From Dokdonia sp. Hel_I_53 (GTDB lineage Bacteria > Bacteroidota > Bacteroidia > Flavobacteriales > Flavobacteriaceae), in assembly GCF_007827465.1 (NCBI RefSeq), contig NZ_VISL01000001.1, positions 1,226,501-1,290,500 on the forward strand: a stretch of 64,000 nucleotides of DNA, given 5' to 3'. This document shows, in pieces, positions 55,059 to 63,153 of the stretch (positions are counted from its first letter, which is position 1; each line of letters begins with the position of its first letter). The position numbers and the translations under genes are program-made. Below the pieces are notes generated by a model. That model was given only the letters and a program-made list of their open reading frames with translations, searched no databases and had not been told where the DNA came from.

Positions 55059-55823
55059 ATGGAACACAAACTTACAACCGAAGGAAAATTTACGTACCTC
55101 GAAAAAGGCGAAGGCACACCTATAATCATCTTGCATGGCCTTATGGGTGGTCTTAGTAATTTTGACGCAGTAACTACTTTTTTTTCTGAAAAGGGATATA
55201 AAGTTGTGATACCAGAACTTCCTGTATACACAATGCCTCTTGTAAAAACCGGTGTAAAAAGTTTTGCAAAATACCTCAACGAGTTTATCAAAATGAAAGG
55301 CTACGAAGAAGTTATTCTTTTAGGAAATTCTATGGGTGGACATGTTGGGTTATATCATACAAAAATGCATCCAGAATACGTAAAAGGCCTTGTTATTACA
55401 GGTAGTTCTGGTCTATATGAAAGTGCGATGGGTGAAAGTTATCCAAAACGCGGAGATTACGATTACATAAAGAAAAAAGCCGAGGGGGTTTTTTATGATC
55501 CTAAATGCGCTACAAAAGAAATTGTAGATGAAGTTTATGACACGGTTAATGACCGCAATAAGCTTCTTAAAACCCTTGCAATTGCAAAAAGTGCAATACG
55601 TCACAACATGGCGCAAGATCTGCCAGAGATGAACACTCCTACTTGCATTATTTGGGGTAGACAAGATGGTGTAACTCCTCCAGAAGTAGCTGAAGATTTT
55701 GATAAATTATTACCAGACTCAAATCTTTATTGGATAGATGAGTGTGGCCATGCTGCAATGATGGAGAAACCAGAAGAATTTAACACCATTCTTTTAGACT
55801 GGCTTAAACAAAGAGGATTCTAA
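55059..55823 (+). CDS. Alpha/beta hydrolase
   Basis: This 254-residue hydrolase has the nucleophile elbow GNSMGGH (Ser91), the oxyanion HGLMGG, the acid in IWGRQDGVTP and the His in DECGHAAMMEKPEEF. The sequence is most like meta-cleavage product or lactone hydrolases, but such hits are common and the substrate is unknown. It is a single gene next to the divergent dcw cluster. No signal peptide was seen, so it is cytoplasmic. Confidence 0.88.
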   Translation: MEHKLTTEGKFTYLEKGEGTPIIILHGLMGGLSNFDAVTTFFSEKGYKVVIPELPVYTMPLVKTGVKSFAKYLNEFIKMKGYEEVILLGNSMGGHVGLYHTKMHPEYVKGLVITGSSGLYESAMGESYPKRGDYDYIKKKAEGVFYDPKCATKEIVDEVYDTVNDRNKLLKTLAIAKSAIRHNMAQDLPEMNTPTCIIWGRQDGVTPPEVAEDFDKLLPDSNLYWIDECGHAAMMEKPEEFNTILLDWLKQRGF

Positions 55824-55873
55824 GTGTAGTAGTTATTTCGCACAACAATATTTCCTTTTTGATTATTTCTTAA

Positions 55874-55906
55874 TTGAGCTACTTGGTAAGTAAATGTCTA
55901 TTTTTG
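55874..55906 (+). promoter_or_regulatory. Promoter of engB, implying a near-leaderless mRNA
   Basis: TTG (55874-55876), 22 bases, TATTTTTG (55899-55906), and the ATG at 55912 only 5 bases further. It rules out the ATG at 55894 as start. Confidence 0.5.
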
Positions 55907-55911
55907 TAGGT

Positions 55912-56520
55912 ATGAAAATTAAATCTGCAACATTTGTTGTAAGCAACTCTGAAGTAGCAAAGTGTCCCAAAACTAAACTCCCAGAATATGCTTTTATAGG
56001 TCGGTCTAACGTTGGGAAATCTTCTCTCATTAATATGCTTACTAATCGTAAAAGCCTAGCAAAAACATCTGGACGTCCGGGGAAGACACAGCTCATAAAT
56101 CATTTTCTTATTAATGAAAATTGGCATTTAGTGGACCTCCCAGGTTACGGATATGCTAAAGTGTCTAAAAAAGATAAGAAAACCTTTCAAAGATTTATCA
56201 CAAATTACTTTGAAAAACGAGAGCAAATGATTTCTGCATTTGTTCTGGTAGACTGTCGTCACGAGCCGCAAAAGATTGATTTGGAATTTATGGAGTATTT
56301 AGGAGAACGCGAAATCCCTTTTTCCATTATTTTCACAAAAGCTGATAAGTTAAGACCGCAGGCACTTGAACGCAATATCGAAAATTATAAAAAAATAATG
56401 CTTGATGGTATTTGGTGGGACTTCCCTAACTATTTTGTAAGTAGTTCTTCGTCTGGTGAAGGCCAAGAGGAAATTCTCAGTTATATTGATGACATAAATT
56501 CAAACCTTAAGCTGTCATAA
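55912..56520 (+). CDS. engB: Ribosome-biogenesis GTPase EngB/YsxC/YihA
   Basis: This 202-residue GTPase is needed for 50S subunit assembly. G1 is [12 protein letters not shown]2 the Thr in SGRPGKTQ, G3 [10 protein letters not shown] and G4 TKADK; G5 is SSSSGEG. The start [13 protein letters not shown] is the family N-terminus. An in-frame ATG six codons earlier lies within the promoter. Confidence 0.94.
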   Translation: MKIKSATFVVSNSEVAKCPKTKLPEYAFIGRSNVGKSSLINMLTNRKSLAKTSGRPGKTQLINHFLINENWHLVDLPGYGYAKVSKKDKKTFQRFITNYFEKREQMISAFVLVDCRHEPQKIDLEFMEYLGEREIPFSIIFTKADKLRPQALERNIENYKKIMLDGIWWDFPNYFVSSSSSGEGQEEILSYIDDINSNLKLS

Positions 56521-56532
56521 AAAAGCTTAGAC

Positions 56533-56895
56533 TTAAATCAATTTCTTTACCTCATCAATTAGTTTGTCTATAGAATCTAAAGCATTCATTTTTTCAGTTG
56601 TTATTCCTACTTCTATCTCTTCAGCTCGTTGAATTAAAAGGATTGGAAAACTATACTTAGGCAACCACTTAGAATTATATTTCTTTAAGAACTCATCCTT
56701 ATGTAAAAATTCAAATGGGATACTTACGCTTTCGCGAAAGCGTAACCACTCTTTCTTCTCTTTTAAAATGCCATGTGTTAGACTACACAGATTACAATTA
56801 TAAGTTGAAGGACTCAAAAGTTTATGCCCCACATCTAGCAAAGCATTGTGCTTTCCTGAATTTGCATTATAAACAAAGAGGAATTTTTTAATCAC
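56533..56895 (-). CDS. Uncharacterised 120-residue protein
   Basis: I do not recognise this family. The start KKFLFVYNANSGKHNALLDVGHKL looks conserved, with a CNLC pair (C34, C37) and a mixed alpha/beta pattern. No signal or membrane segment is present. Residues 52-56 (RFRES) are encoded by a palindrome copy. Its ATG overlaps the gldC stop by 4 bases, so it belongs to the gldB-gldC transcript. Confidence 0.72.
   Translation of the reverse strand: MIKKFLFVYNANSGKHNALLDVGHKLLSPSTYNCNLCSLTHGILKEKKEWLRFRESVSIPFEFLHKDEFLKKYNSKWLPKYSFPILLIQRAEEIEVGITTEKMNALDSIDKLIDEVKKLI
56728..56741. repeat. Palindrome copy 19 (22 bp TTACGC...GCGTAA), inside the 120-residue gene
   Basis: TTACGCTTTCGCGAAAGCGTAA, 22 bp perfect, is read on the minus strand as LRFRESVS. 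It uses a third reading frame compared with AFAKA and LSRK copies. Confidence 0.95.
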
Positions 56896-57233
56896 TTTTT
56901 CTTTTCTAGATCAAGATGCTTAGCGAAGTAATCGCAAAAATCTTTCATCGTGTCTGCCATTTTATCATCGTTAGTTGCTCTACGAAAAGAATCTGTCATC
57001 CCAACGAGTGTCTGGTGGAAGAAAATTTGCATTTCATCTACAGGCATATCTTTTGTCCACAAATCAATACGCACAGATTCTTTTTGATTGTGATCCCATA
57101 AGGATAATAACATCGCTTTGGCTTCCTCATTTGCAACGCCTCCATCACGAGCTGTCCAAGCCATTTTTTCTGGAACTCGATTTTCATCTAGCTCTATTGC
57201 AATTTTTATATCAGATTTATGTGCTACTGCCAT
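56892..57233 (-). CDS. gldC: Gliding motility protein GldC
   Basis: The 113 residues match GldC: AHKSDIKIAIELDENRVPEKMAWTA, DGGVANEEAKAMLLSLWD and KDMPVDEMQIFFHQTL. GldC supports efficient gliding in Flavobacterium but is not essential to it, and is thought to aid GldB. I chose ATG 57233; an in-frame ATG at 57308 lies inside gldB and would give a non-conserved 25-residue extension. It is in an operon with gldB, 4 bases apart. Confidence 0.93.
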   Translation of the reverse strand: MAVAHKSDIKIAIELDENRVPEKMAWTARDGGVANEEAKAMLLSLWDHNQKESVRIDLWTKDMPVDEMQIFFHQTLVGMTDSFRRATNDDKMADTMKDFCDYFAKHLDLEKKK

Positions 57234-57237
57234 TGTA

Positions 57238-58191
57238 TTACGGTTTATATTTTGCCGCTGCAAAGATAGTGGCTGCATCTTGAATGAGCATTGTTTTAAG
57301 TGGAACATCGTTATTTTCCATATAAGACTTTACAATCTCAAACCCAATAAACCTAGCAATACGCCCTGGAGTTTCGTTATCAAATTCTAAATAAAACTTT
57401 GAAAAAGGCGCTGGGTTCATAAATCTACTCAAGAGTTTGCGATCTGTACTATAAAGCAATTCTTTTTTAATAAAATATTCCCATATATTTCTTTCGTTCT
57501 GTTGGGCAAAGTTTAGTTCTTCTTTTGTGTAACCCATTATCTCATACTCTGGCTTTAAAGTGAGTAATCTTTTCATTGCAAAAAGCTTTTTACCTTCGTA
57601 GATCATTTCAGATAGAAATTCGATATTCTTTGGTTTTGAAACTACACCTTTTACAAATATGGCAGCCACATCTACATCAATTTGTTCCTTTCTAAAGTTT
57701 TTTGATTGAAATCTTGGGATGCCTGTATAGAAATGATGTTCTGCTCCCAAATATGTATCTAGTGCTATTACCAGTAGACTATCTGCAAGTACGACCTTAT
57801 TACGATAGTCTACCTCTGAGGTTATCGTTATTATTTTTGGAACTGTCACCTGAGGATAATAGTACGTAATATGTTTAAATAAGTCTTGTAAAGATTCTTT
57901 TTCCTCTTTAAAATCTGGAAACTCCTTTAGAACTTCTGTGTTTAACTCTAGCTGGATAGTATCCTTAAATTTTTGATACCAATACTCATCTGGATATTTT
58001 TTTGAAAAAAGGTAGGGGTAGCGAGTGGTCAACTCCGACAGATCGCTATTTGTTGCTGCAGCAAATTCTTTATCAAATCTGACTACCTCCATATCTACAG
58101 GTTGATTTTCAATTTCTGATGGGATTTTAACTTCTTCTGCACATCCCAAAAAGAACACAGAAAGTAAAAACAGCATAAGTAGATTCTTCAT
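57238..58191 (-). CDS. gldB: Gliding motility lipoprotein GldB
   Basis: This 317-residue SPII lipoprotein (LFLLSVFFLGCAEE) has family blocks VVRFDKEFAAAT, DLFKHITYYYPQ, DTYLGAEHHFYTGIPRFQ and PGRIARFIGFEIVKSYM. GldB is required for gliding motility and type IX secretion in Flavobacterium. It is followed by gldC as in other flavobacteria. Whether this organism glides depends on the rest of the gld set, not visible here. Confidence 0.94.
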   Translation of the reverse strand: MKNLLMLFLLSVFFLGCAEEVKIPSEIENQPVDMEVVRFDKEFAAATNSDLSELTTRYPYLFSKKYPDEYWYQKFKDTIQLELNTEVLKEFPDFKEEKESLQDLFKHITYYYPQVTVPKIITITSEVDYRNKVVLADSLLVIALDTYLGAEHHFYTGIPRFQSKNFRKEQIDVDVAAIFVKGVVSKPKNIEFLSEMIYEGKKLFAMKRLLTLKPEYEIMGYTKEELNFAQQNERNIWEYFIKKELLYSTDRKLLSRFMNPAPFSKFYLEFDNETPGRIARFIGFEIVKSYMENNDVPLKTMLIQDAATIFAAAKYKP

Positions 58192-58298
58192 AGAGTTTGT
58201 ATCTTTATAATAGCTAATGTATGGCTCTTTCGAAAGATGTTATAAGCTTTAAACTAATTGTAAAAATACCAAATTTATAAACCATAAATATACGCGAT

Positions 58299-59090
58299 AT
58301 GCAAACTCAAAAAGTAGTTGATCACATTGTTAACTGGCTAAAAGATTATGCCACAAATGCTCGCATGTCTGGGTTTGTTATAGGTATAAGTGGCGGTGTA
58401 GATAGTGCTCTTACCTCTACTCTTTGTGCAAAAACTGGCTTACGAGTTCTTTGTATAGAAATGCCTATACATCAGGATGAGCGTCAAGTATCGAGAGCAA
58501 AGGAGCACATCAATCAACTCAAAAAAAGATTTGCAAATGTGACAAATCTTGAAGTGAATCTTACAGAAACCTTTGAAGAACTAAAAAAGGCATTGCCTAT
58601 AGTAGAAAATAGCGAGCAGCTTAATTTAAGTCTCGCAAATACACGTGCAAGATTACGTATGAGCACTCTTTATTATTTTGCAGGATTACATAAGTATTTA
58701 GTTGCTGGAACTGGTAATAAGGTGGAAGATTTCGGCGTAGGCTTTTATACAAAATATGGAGATGGAGGTGTAGATTTAAGTCCTATTGCAGACCTTATGA
58801 AGTCTGATGTTTTCAAACTAGCTTCAGCAGTGGGTGTGCCAGAAAGTATTCTAAATGCGGCTCCAACGGATGGCCTTTGGGGGGACGATCGCACAGATGA
58901 GGATCAAATAGGTGCGTCATATGATCAATTAGAATGGGCAATGCTCCAAGATGAAAATGGTCATACAGCAAATGATTTTAATGGTGAGCAAGCTAGAGTT
59001 TTTAAATTATACAAAAAATTAAACACGGCAAACCTCCATAAAATGAATCCTATCCCTGTTTGTAAAATACCCGTTAATCTTAAGAAGTGA
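58299..59090 (+). CDS. nadE: NH3-dependent NAD+ synthetase
   Basis: It amidates nicotinate adenine dinucleotide to NAD. The 263 residues have the pyrophosphatase motif GISGGVDSALTSTLC (about 29-43), GTGNKVEDFGVGFYTKYGDGGVDLSPIADL and GLWGDDRTDEDQIG. There is no glutaminase domain, so ammonia is the nitrogen source. It is divergent from gldB. Confidence 0.95.
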   Translation: MQTQKVVDHIVNWLKDYATNARMSGFVIGISGGVDSALTSTLCAKTGLRVLCIEMPIHQDERQVSRAKEHINQLKKRFANVTNLEVNLTETFEELKKALPIVENSEQLNLSLANTRARLRMSTLYYFAGLHKYLVAGTGNKVEDFGVGFYTKYGDGGVDLSPIADLMKSDVFKLASAVGVPESILNAAPTDGLWGDDRTDEDQIGASYDQLEWAMLQDENGHTANDFNGEQARVFKLYKKLNTANLHKMNPIPVCKIPVNLKK

Positions 59091-59214
59091 ACCTCTTGTC
59101 GATTTTGTTTTCAATAACTTCAATTTTTCTACCAATTGAGTTACTTTGTAAAACAAAAGATGCAAGTTTATTCCCTTCTTTACTTGTCCTATTTTACTCG
59201 TCAAAGAATAAACA

Positions 59215-59853
59215 ATGAACAAAGTCTTAATTGCAGACCACCATCCAATTACTAGAAAAGGAATATCATCAATACTCCTAGCTGAAGGTAATTTCGAAGT
59301 CATTGGCTCCGTGCAAGATGGTAATGATCTTTTAGAGACATTAAACTCAAAAGAGGTTGATTTACTTATTCTAGAAATTGATATACCTAACCTCAACAGT
59401 ATTACAGCTCTAAAGGCTATAAAACGTGAATTTCCTAACATTAAAATATTAGTATTAAGCTGCCATCCAGAAGAGATGTATGCATTAAGTTCTATAAAAT
59501 ATGGGGCAGCTGGCTATGTAAGCAAAACAGCTTCTATACAAAGAGTTCTTGATGCTATTAATCAAGTTCAACGCGGTGGAATCTATATTAATGAATCCTT
59601 GAGCAAGCAATTAGTTAGTGAAGGTAACGCTGGACAAGGGCTCGCTTATAAATACAAAAAACTATCCAGCAGAGAAATTGAGGTTCTTAATTTGTTATCT
59701 AATGGAAAACGCAACAAAGAGATTGCCCACGAACTCAATATTAACGAGAAAACAGTGAGCACTTATAAAATGAGACTTCTCAAAAAGCTCGAAGCACAAA
59801 ACGTAGCAGAACTCATTAAACATGCACGTTTGCTACAAAGCAGCCACGTTTAG
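59215..59853 (+). CDS. NarL/LuxR-type response regulator with altered phospho-acceptor site
   Basis: The 212 residues form an N-terminal receiver and a C-terminal LuxR HTH (LSSREIEVLNLLSNGKRNKEIAHELNINEKTVSTYKMRLLKKL). The receiver is atypical: the acceptor position holds E54 (LLILEIDIPN, normally D-I-x-M-P), and the acidic pair is D8-H9 (IADHHP, normally DD). The Lys (SKTAS) is kept. Glu may mimic phosphorylation and leave it always active or under another signal. No kinase gene is adjacent. It converges on dnaG with a 4-base overlap. Confidence 0.88.
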   Translation: MNKVLIADHHPITRKGISSILLAEGNFEVIGSVQDGNDLLETLNSKEVDLLILEIDIPNLNSITALKAIKREFPNIKILVLSCHPEEMYALSSIKYGAAGYVSKTASIQRVLDAINQVQRGGIYINESLSKQLVSEGNAGQGLAYKYKKLSSREIEVLNLLSNGKRNKEIAHELNINEKTVSTYKMRLLKKLEAQNVAELIKHARLLQSSHV

Positions 59854-61817
59854 ACTGATAAAACCCTTCCTAATTTATTTCCTAACAGCGTATTGAGAGA
59901 TTGATAATCGAGAATGTCTTTGATAATATCATTATTTTCAGAGCTGTTTTGAGTTTGCTCCATTAAATCCTTTATCTTTTGTGTTATCAGGTATTTTCTC
60001 AAACTTAACACTGTCTCTGAAACAAACTGTGATATAGAGGTATCTTTTTTACGGACATACACTTCTCTAGTATCCCAGCGATGCAATTCATACTTCTCAT
60101 CGTTGAGAATAATATTTGAGATTTCTGATGCTTCTTCAGGCGCTAACTCATTGATGAAATTTTGAACTTGAAAGTTAGGGTCTGCATGCAATCGCTCCAC
60201 GATTTTTGCGTATAGTGTCTTGAAAAGATCATTTGTAAACTCTACCTCATCATCTTGTAGGTCTAGATATATTTTTTCAAAAACTTTTGATGTATGCACA
60301 ACTGGCTCAAGTTTTACGTTGCCATGATCATCTTCCGTCATAACGAGGTCTTCAAAATCTTCTTCCTTATGACCGTAAAGTAGTAATGCTTCGATAAGTT
60401 TCCGTTCTAACTCATAAAGAACATTTATTTTTTCTGACCTAGAAACAGCTTCGTTTGCAACTACAGACATTTCACCTGTAGCTTTAATTGGAGCTTTTTT
60501 TGAGGACTCTTTTCTGTTTTTATTTAAAATCTGAGCAAGAGTATTATACAACACATTTTCAGAAATATCCATTATTCTAGCACACTCTTGGATATAAATC
60601 TCTTGTTTAATAGCATCGGGTATTTTTGAAATACTCTCTACCATATCTCGCACAGTTCCAGCTTTTTTTACTGGATCTCCAGCGGCTTCCTTTACAAGTA
60701 AGTTTGCTTTGAACTGAATAAAATCTTGAGCGTTCTCCTTAAAATAGTCGAGAATTTCATCTCTAGAATGTTTTCGAGCAAATGAATCTGGATCTTCTCC
60801 TTCTGGAAAAGAACACACTTTGACGTTCATCCCCTGCTCTAGAATAAGGTCAATACCTCTTATGGCAGCACGCTCTCCTGCGGCATCACCATCAAAGAGT
60901 ACCGTAATATTCTTTGTAAGTCTATTTACTAATCGTATTTGATCTGCTGTAAGCGCTGTTCCTGATGAAGAAACAACATTTTCGATTCCAGATTGATGCA
61001 TTTGAATCACATCTGTATACCCTTCAACGAGGTAGCAATTGTCTTCCTTTGCTATCGCTTGTTTTGCATAATAAATACCATAGAGCACTTTACTCTTGTG
61101 ATAAATATCACTCTCTGGAGAGTTAAGATATTTTGCCGCTTTTTTACTGCTATCCAATATTCGCCCACCAAAACCTAAGACACGGCCACTCATGGAATGT
61201 ATTGGAAACATCACTCTTCCTTTAAATCGGTCAAATTGTTTCTCTTCTTTTACTATGGAAAGTCCCGTTTTTTCTAAGAATTCTAATTTGTATCCTTTAC
61301 GAAGAGCCTCTCCAGTAAATGCATCCCATTGATCAAGATTATATCCGAGCTCAAATTTTTCTATAGTTTCATCTGTAAAGCCTCGCTCTTTAAAATAGGA
61401 GAGACCTATCGCTTTTCCCTGCTCAGTTTGAAGTAACGTTTTATGAAAATAATCTCGTGCATACTCACTTACGAGATACATACTTTCCCGCTCGTTTGCC
61501 TGCTCTTTTTGCTCGTCTGTTTGCTCAGTTTCTTCTACCTCAATATTATACTTCTTAGCAAGATATTTTATTGCTTCTGGATACGTAAAATGCTCATGTT
61601 CCATTATAAACGAAACCGCAGAACCACCTTTTCCACTTGAAAAATCTTTCCAAATTTGTTTTACAGGTGATACCATAAAACTTGGTGACCTTTCATCTGT
61701 AAAGGGAGAGAGTCCCTTAAAATTAGAGCCAGATTTTTTAAGATTAACAAAGTCACCTATTACCTCCTCTACTCGAGCAGTTTCAAATACTTTAGCTATG
61801 GTTTCTTTACTTATCAA
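59850..61817 (-). CDS. dnaG: DNA primase DnaG with degenerate zinc-binding domain
   Basis: It makes RNA primers for replication. The 655 residues comprise an N-terminal CHC2-type domain, a TOPRIM catalytic core (NCYLVEGYTDVIQMHQSG, VLFDGDAAGERAAIRG) and a C-terminal helicase-binding region. The four zinc ligands of the N-terminal domain are replaced: KGLSPFT and WKDFSSGKGG stand for the usual KGLCPFH and YHCFGCGKGG (S37, T40, D58, S61). The fold markers around them are kept, so the domain probably survives without zinc. Confidence 0.94.
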   Translation of the reverse strand: MISKETIAKVFETARVEEVIGDFVNLKKSGSNFKGLSPFTDERSPSFMVSPVKQIWKDFSSGKGGSAVSFIMEHEHFTYPEAIKYLAKKYNIEVEETEQTDEQKEQANERESMYLVSEYARDYFHKTLLQTEQGKAIGLSYFKERGFTDETIEKFELGYNLDQWDAFTGEALRKGYKLEFLEKTGLSIVKEEKQFDRFKGRVMFPIHSMSGRVLGFGGRILDSSKKAAKYLNSPESDIYHKSKVLYGIYYAKQAIAKEDNCYLVEGYTDVIQMHQSGIENVVSSSGTALTADQIRLVNRLTKNITVLFDGDAAGERAAIRGIDLILEQGMNVKVCSFPEGEDPDSFARKHSRDEILDYFKENAQDFIQFKANLLVKEAAGDPVKKAGTVRDMVESISKIPDAIKQEIYIQECARIMDISENVLYNTLAQILNKNRKESSKKAPIKATGEMSVVANEAVSRSEKINVLYELERKLIEALLLYGHKEEDFEDLVMTEDDHGNVKLEPVVHTSKVFEKIYLDLQDDEVEFTNDLFKTLYAKIVERLHADPNFQVQNFINELAPEEASEISNIILNDEKYELHRWDTREVYVRKKDTSISQFVSETVLSLRKYLITQKIKDLMEQTQNSSENNDIIKDILDYQSLNTLLGNKLGRVLSV

Positions 61818-61901
61818 AGGAGGATATTATCTGAGTTAAAAATAAAACAGTTTGTAAAAATAGTTTAAAAAATTACAACCCAATAATACTTAAATAGAGA
61901 T

Positions 61902-61940
61902 ATAAAAATAGCCTAAACTCCATTGAGTCTAGGCTATTTT
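61902..61940 (-). terminator. Terminator of the 62004 outer-membrane protein gene
   Basis: AAAATAGCCTA-A-ACTC pairs with GAGT-C-TAGGCTATTTT (15 bp, one mismatch). Ts follow on the minus strand. Confidence 0.87.
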
Positions 61941-61958
61941 AAGATTTTGGATATCTAC

Positions 61959-61972
61959 GCTTTCGCGAAAGC
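61959..61972. repeat. Palindrome copy 20, between dnaG and the 62004 gene
   Basis: GCTTTCGCGAAAGC lies between the 62004 gene and its terminator hairpin, so it is in the 3' UTR. Confidence 0.95.
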
Positions 61973-62003
61973 GCAAACAACCCAGACTAACACTCAAAAA
62001 ATA

Positions 62004-63104
62004 TTACAAATCCCAACGTAAACCTAAAGACAAGTTGTTTACCTCCCCAAGATTTTCGGTTTTAAACGCTGAACTTAAATCATATTTTCCATACAAACTT
62101 AAGTCCCCAGATAATCTTATGTAACTACTAAATCCGTAAACAAAATTATCACCTCCAAAATCTGTTTTCTCTTTTGTTTTCACACGTTCACCGTCCACTT
62201 TATACTTGAGTTTTTGCTGCGTTCCTAAACGAAAACCTGCGTATCCTCCAATTCCCATTCTAAATTGCCTTGCAAGTCTATATCTTACATAATCTTCTTT
62301 TTGTTCTTTTTTCCATCCTCCAAATTCAAAATGAATTGGCACTACTAAATTTGAGAACCTTAATTGAGATTTATCCAAATCTTCTGGAAACTCTTCAAAA
62401 CTAGCCATATCATTTGAAACTACAAGACGTTCATTTTCCTTCTTGAATAACTTATTTGTTTGTAGAGAAAGTCCATATTTTAAATGTAACGCGCCAGAAT
62501 TTTCAAATACTCTTGTTTTCCATGCATACCCTAACTCAAAGAAGCGAGATCTTCCTATTGAAAATTGGTCCCCTATTTCACTATCCACTTCAGTAATACC
62601 ATTATTGAGTCCGAACGCAATCACTAACTCACTGTACGTTCTTTTATCATATTCCTTTGTATCACCTACTTTACCATCATTTATTGTAATACCATATGTT
62701 TTTTTACCATCATCACCATCCGTACCCATATCAAAAACAACTTGTGATCCAACGTCATTATTAATTTTTCCATTTCTCTGGACTAGCTCAATCTTGTTAT
62801 CAATAATTGCAGTTTCATTTTTGATATTAAGGGCTACTTTCTCTGCAAAAGCGAGTTTCTGTTCCTCTGCTTCTTCTTTTGTAATTTCTCCGCTTTCAAC
62901 TTGTTTATTTAAAAACATCACACGCCTTTTAAGGGATTCTTTCTCGACGTTAATAAGCTCTTCTCTTTTTTCTTTGAGATACTCTATTTGATTTTGCTTA
63001 TTCCTAATTCCTGAAACTTCTTTCTCTGAAGAGTCTTGAGCAGTTAAAGTTTGGGCAAAGATTGCCAGTGTCGCCGCGAGGGCAAGTCTAATAATTGATT
63101 TCAT
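62004..63104 (-). CDS. Outer-membrane barrel protein with N-terminal coiled coil
   Basis: This 366-residue protein has a signal peptide (IIRLALAATLAIFAQTLTA), a charged helical region of about 100 residues likely to be a coiled coil (NQIEYLKEKREELINVEKE), then a beta-barrel domain ending NLSLGLRWDL. It lies 49 bases after an anti-sigma-like gene that itself follows an ECF sigma gene. It may be the envelope component of that signalling unit. No family name is certain. Confidence 0.78.
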   Translation of the reverse strand: MKSIIRLALAATLAIFAQTLTAQDSSEKEVSGIRNKQNQIEYLKEKREELINVEKESLKRRVMFLNKQVESGEITKEEAEEQKLAFAEKVALNIKNETAIIDNKIELVQRNGKINNDVGSQVVFDMGTDGDDGKKTYGITINDGKVGDTKEYDKRTYSELVIAFGLNNGITEVDSEIGDQFSIGRSRFFELGYAWKTRVFENSGALHLKYGLSLQTNKLFKKENERLVVSNDMASFEEFPEDLDKSQLRFSNLVVPIHFEFGGWKKEQKEDYVRYRLARQFRMGIGGYAGFRLGTQQKLKYKVDGERVKTKEKTDFGGDNFVYGFSSYIRLSGDLSLYGKYDLSSAFKTENLGEVNNLSLGLRWDL

Positions 63105-63153
63105 AATTGTTTGATTTTTGAGCGCTGTAAAGCGCGTTTATTGATGATTCTAA

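Noticed and set aside
2835..61972. The GCTTTCGCGAAAGC palindrome as a transcription terminator
   Set aside because: It lacks a T-run in most copies, eight copies are inside genes, and several gaps have a separate proper terminator next to it.
2835..61972. The palindrome as parS or a segregation-orienting site
   Set aside because: It does not match the parS consensus (TGTTTCACGTGAAACA), is spread evenly, and being symmetric cannot give direction.
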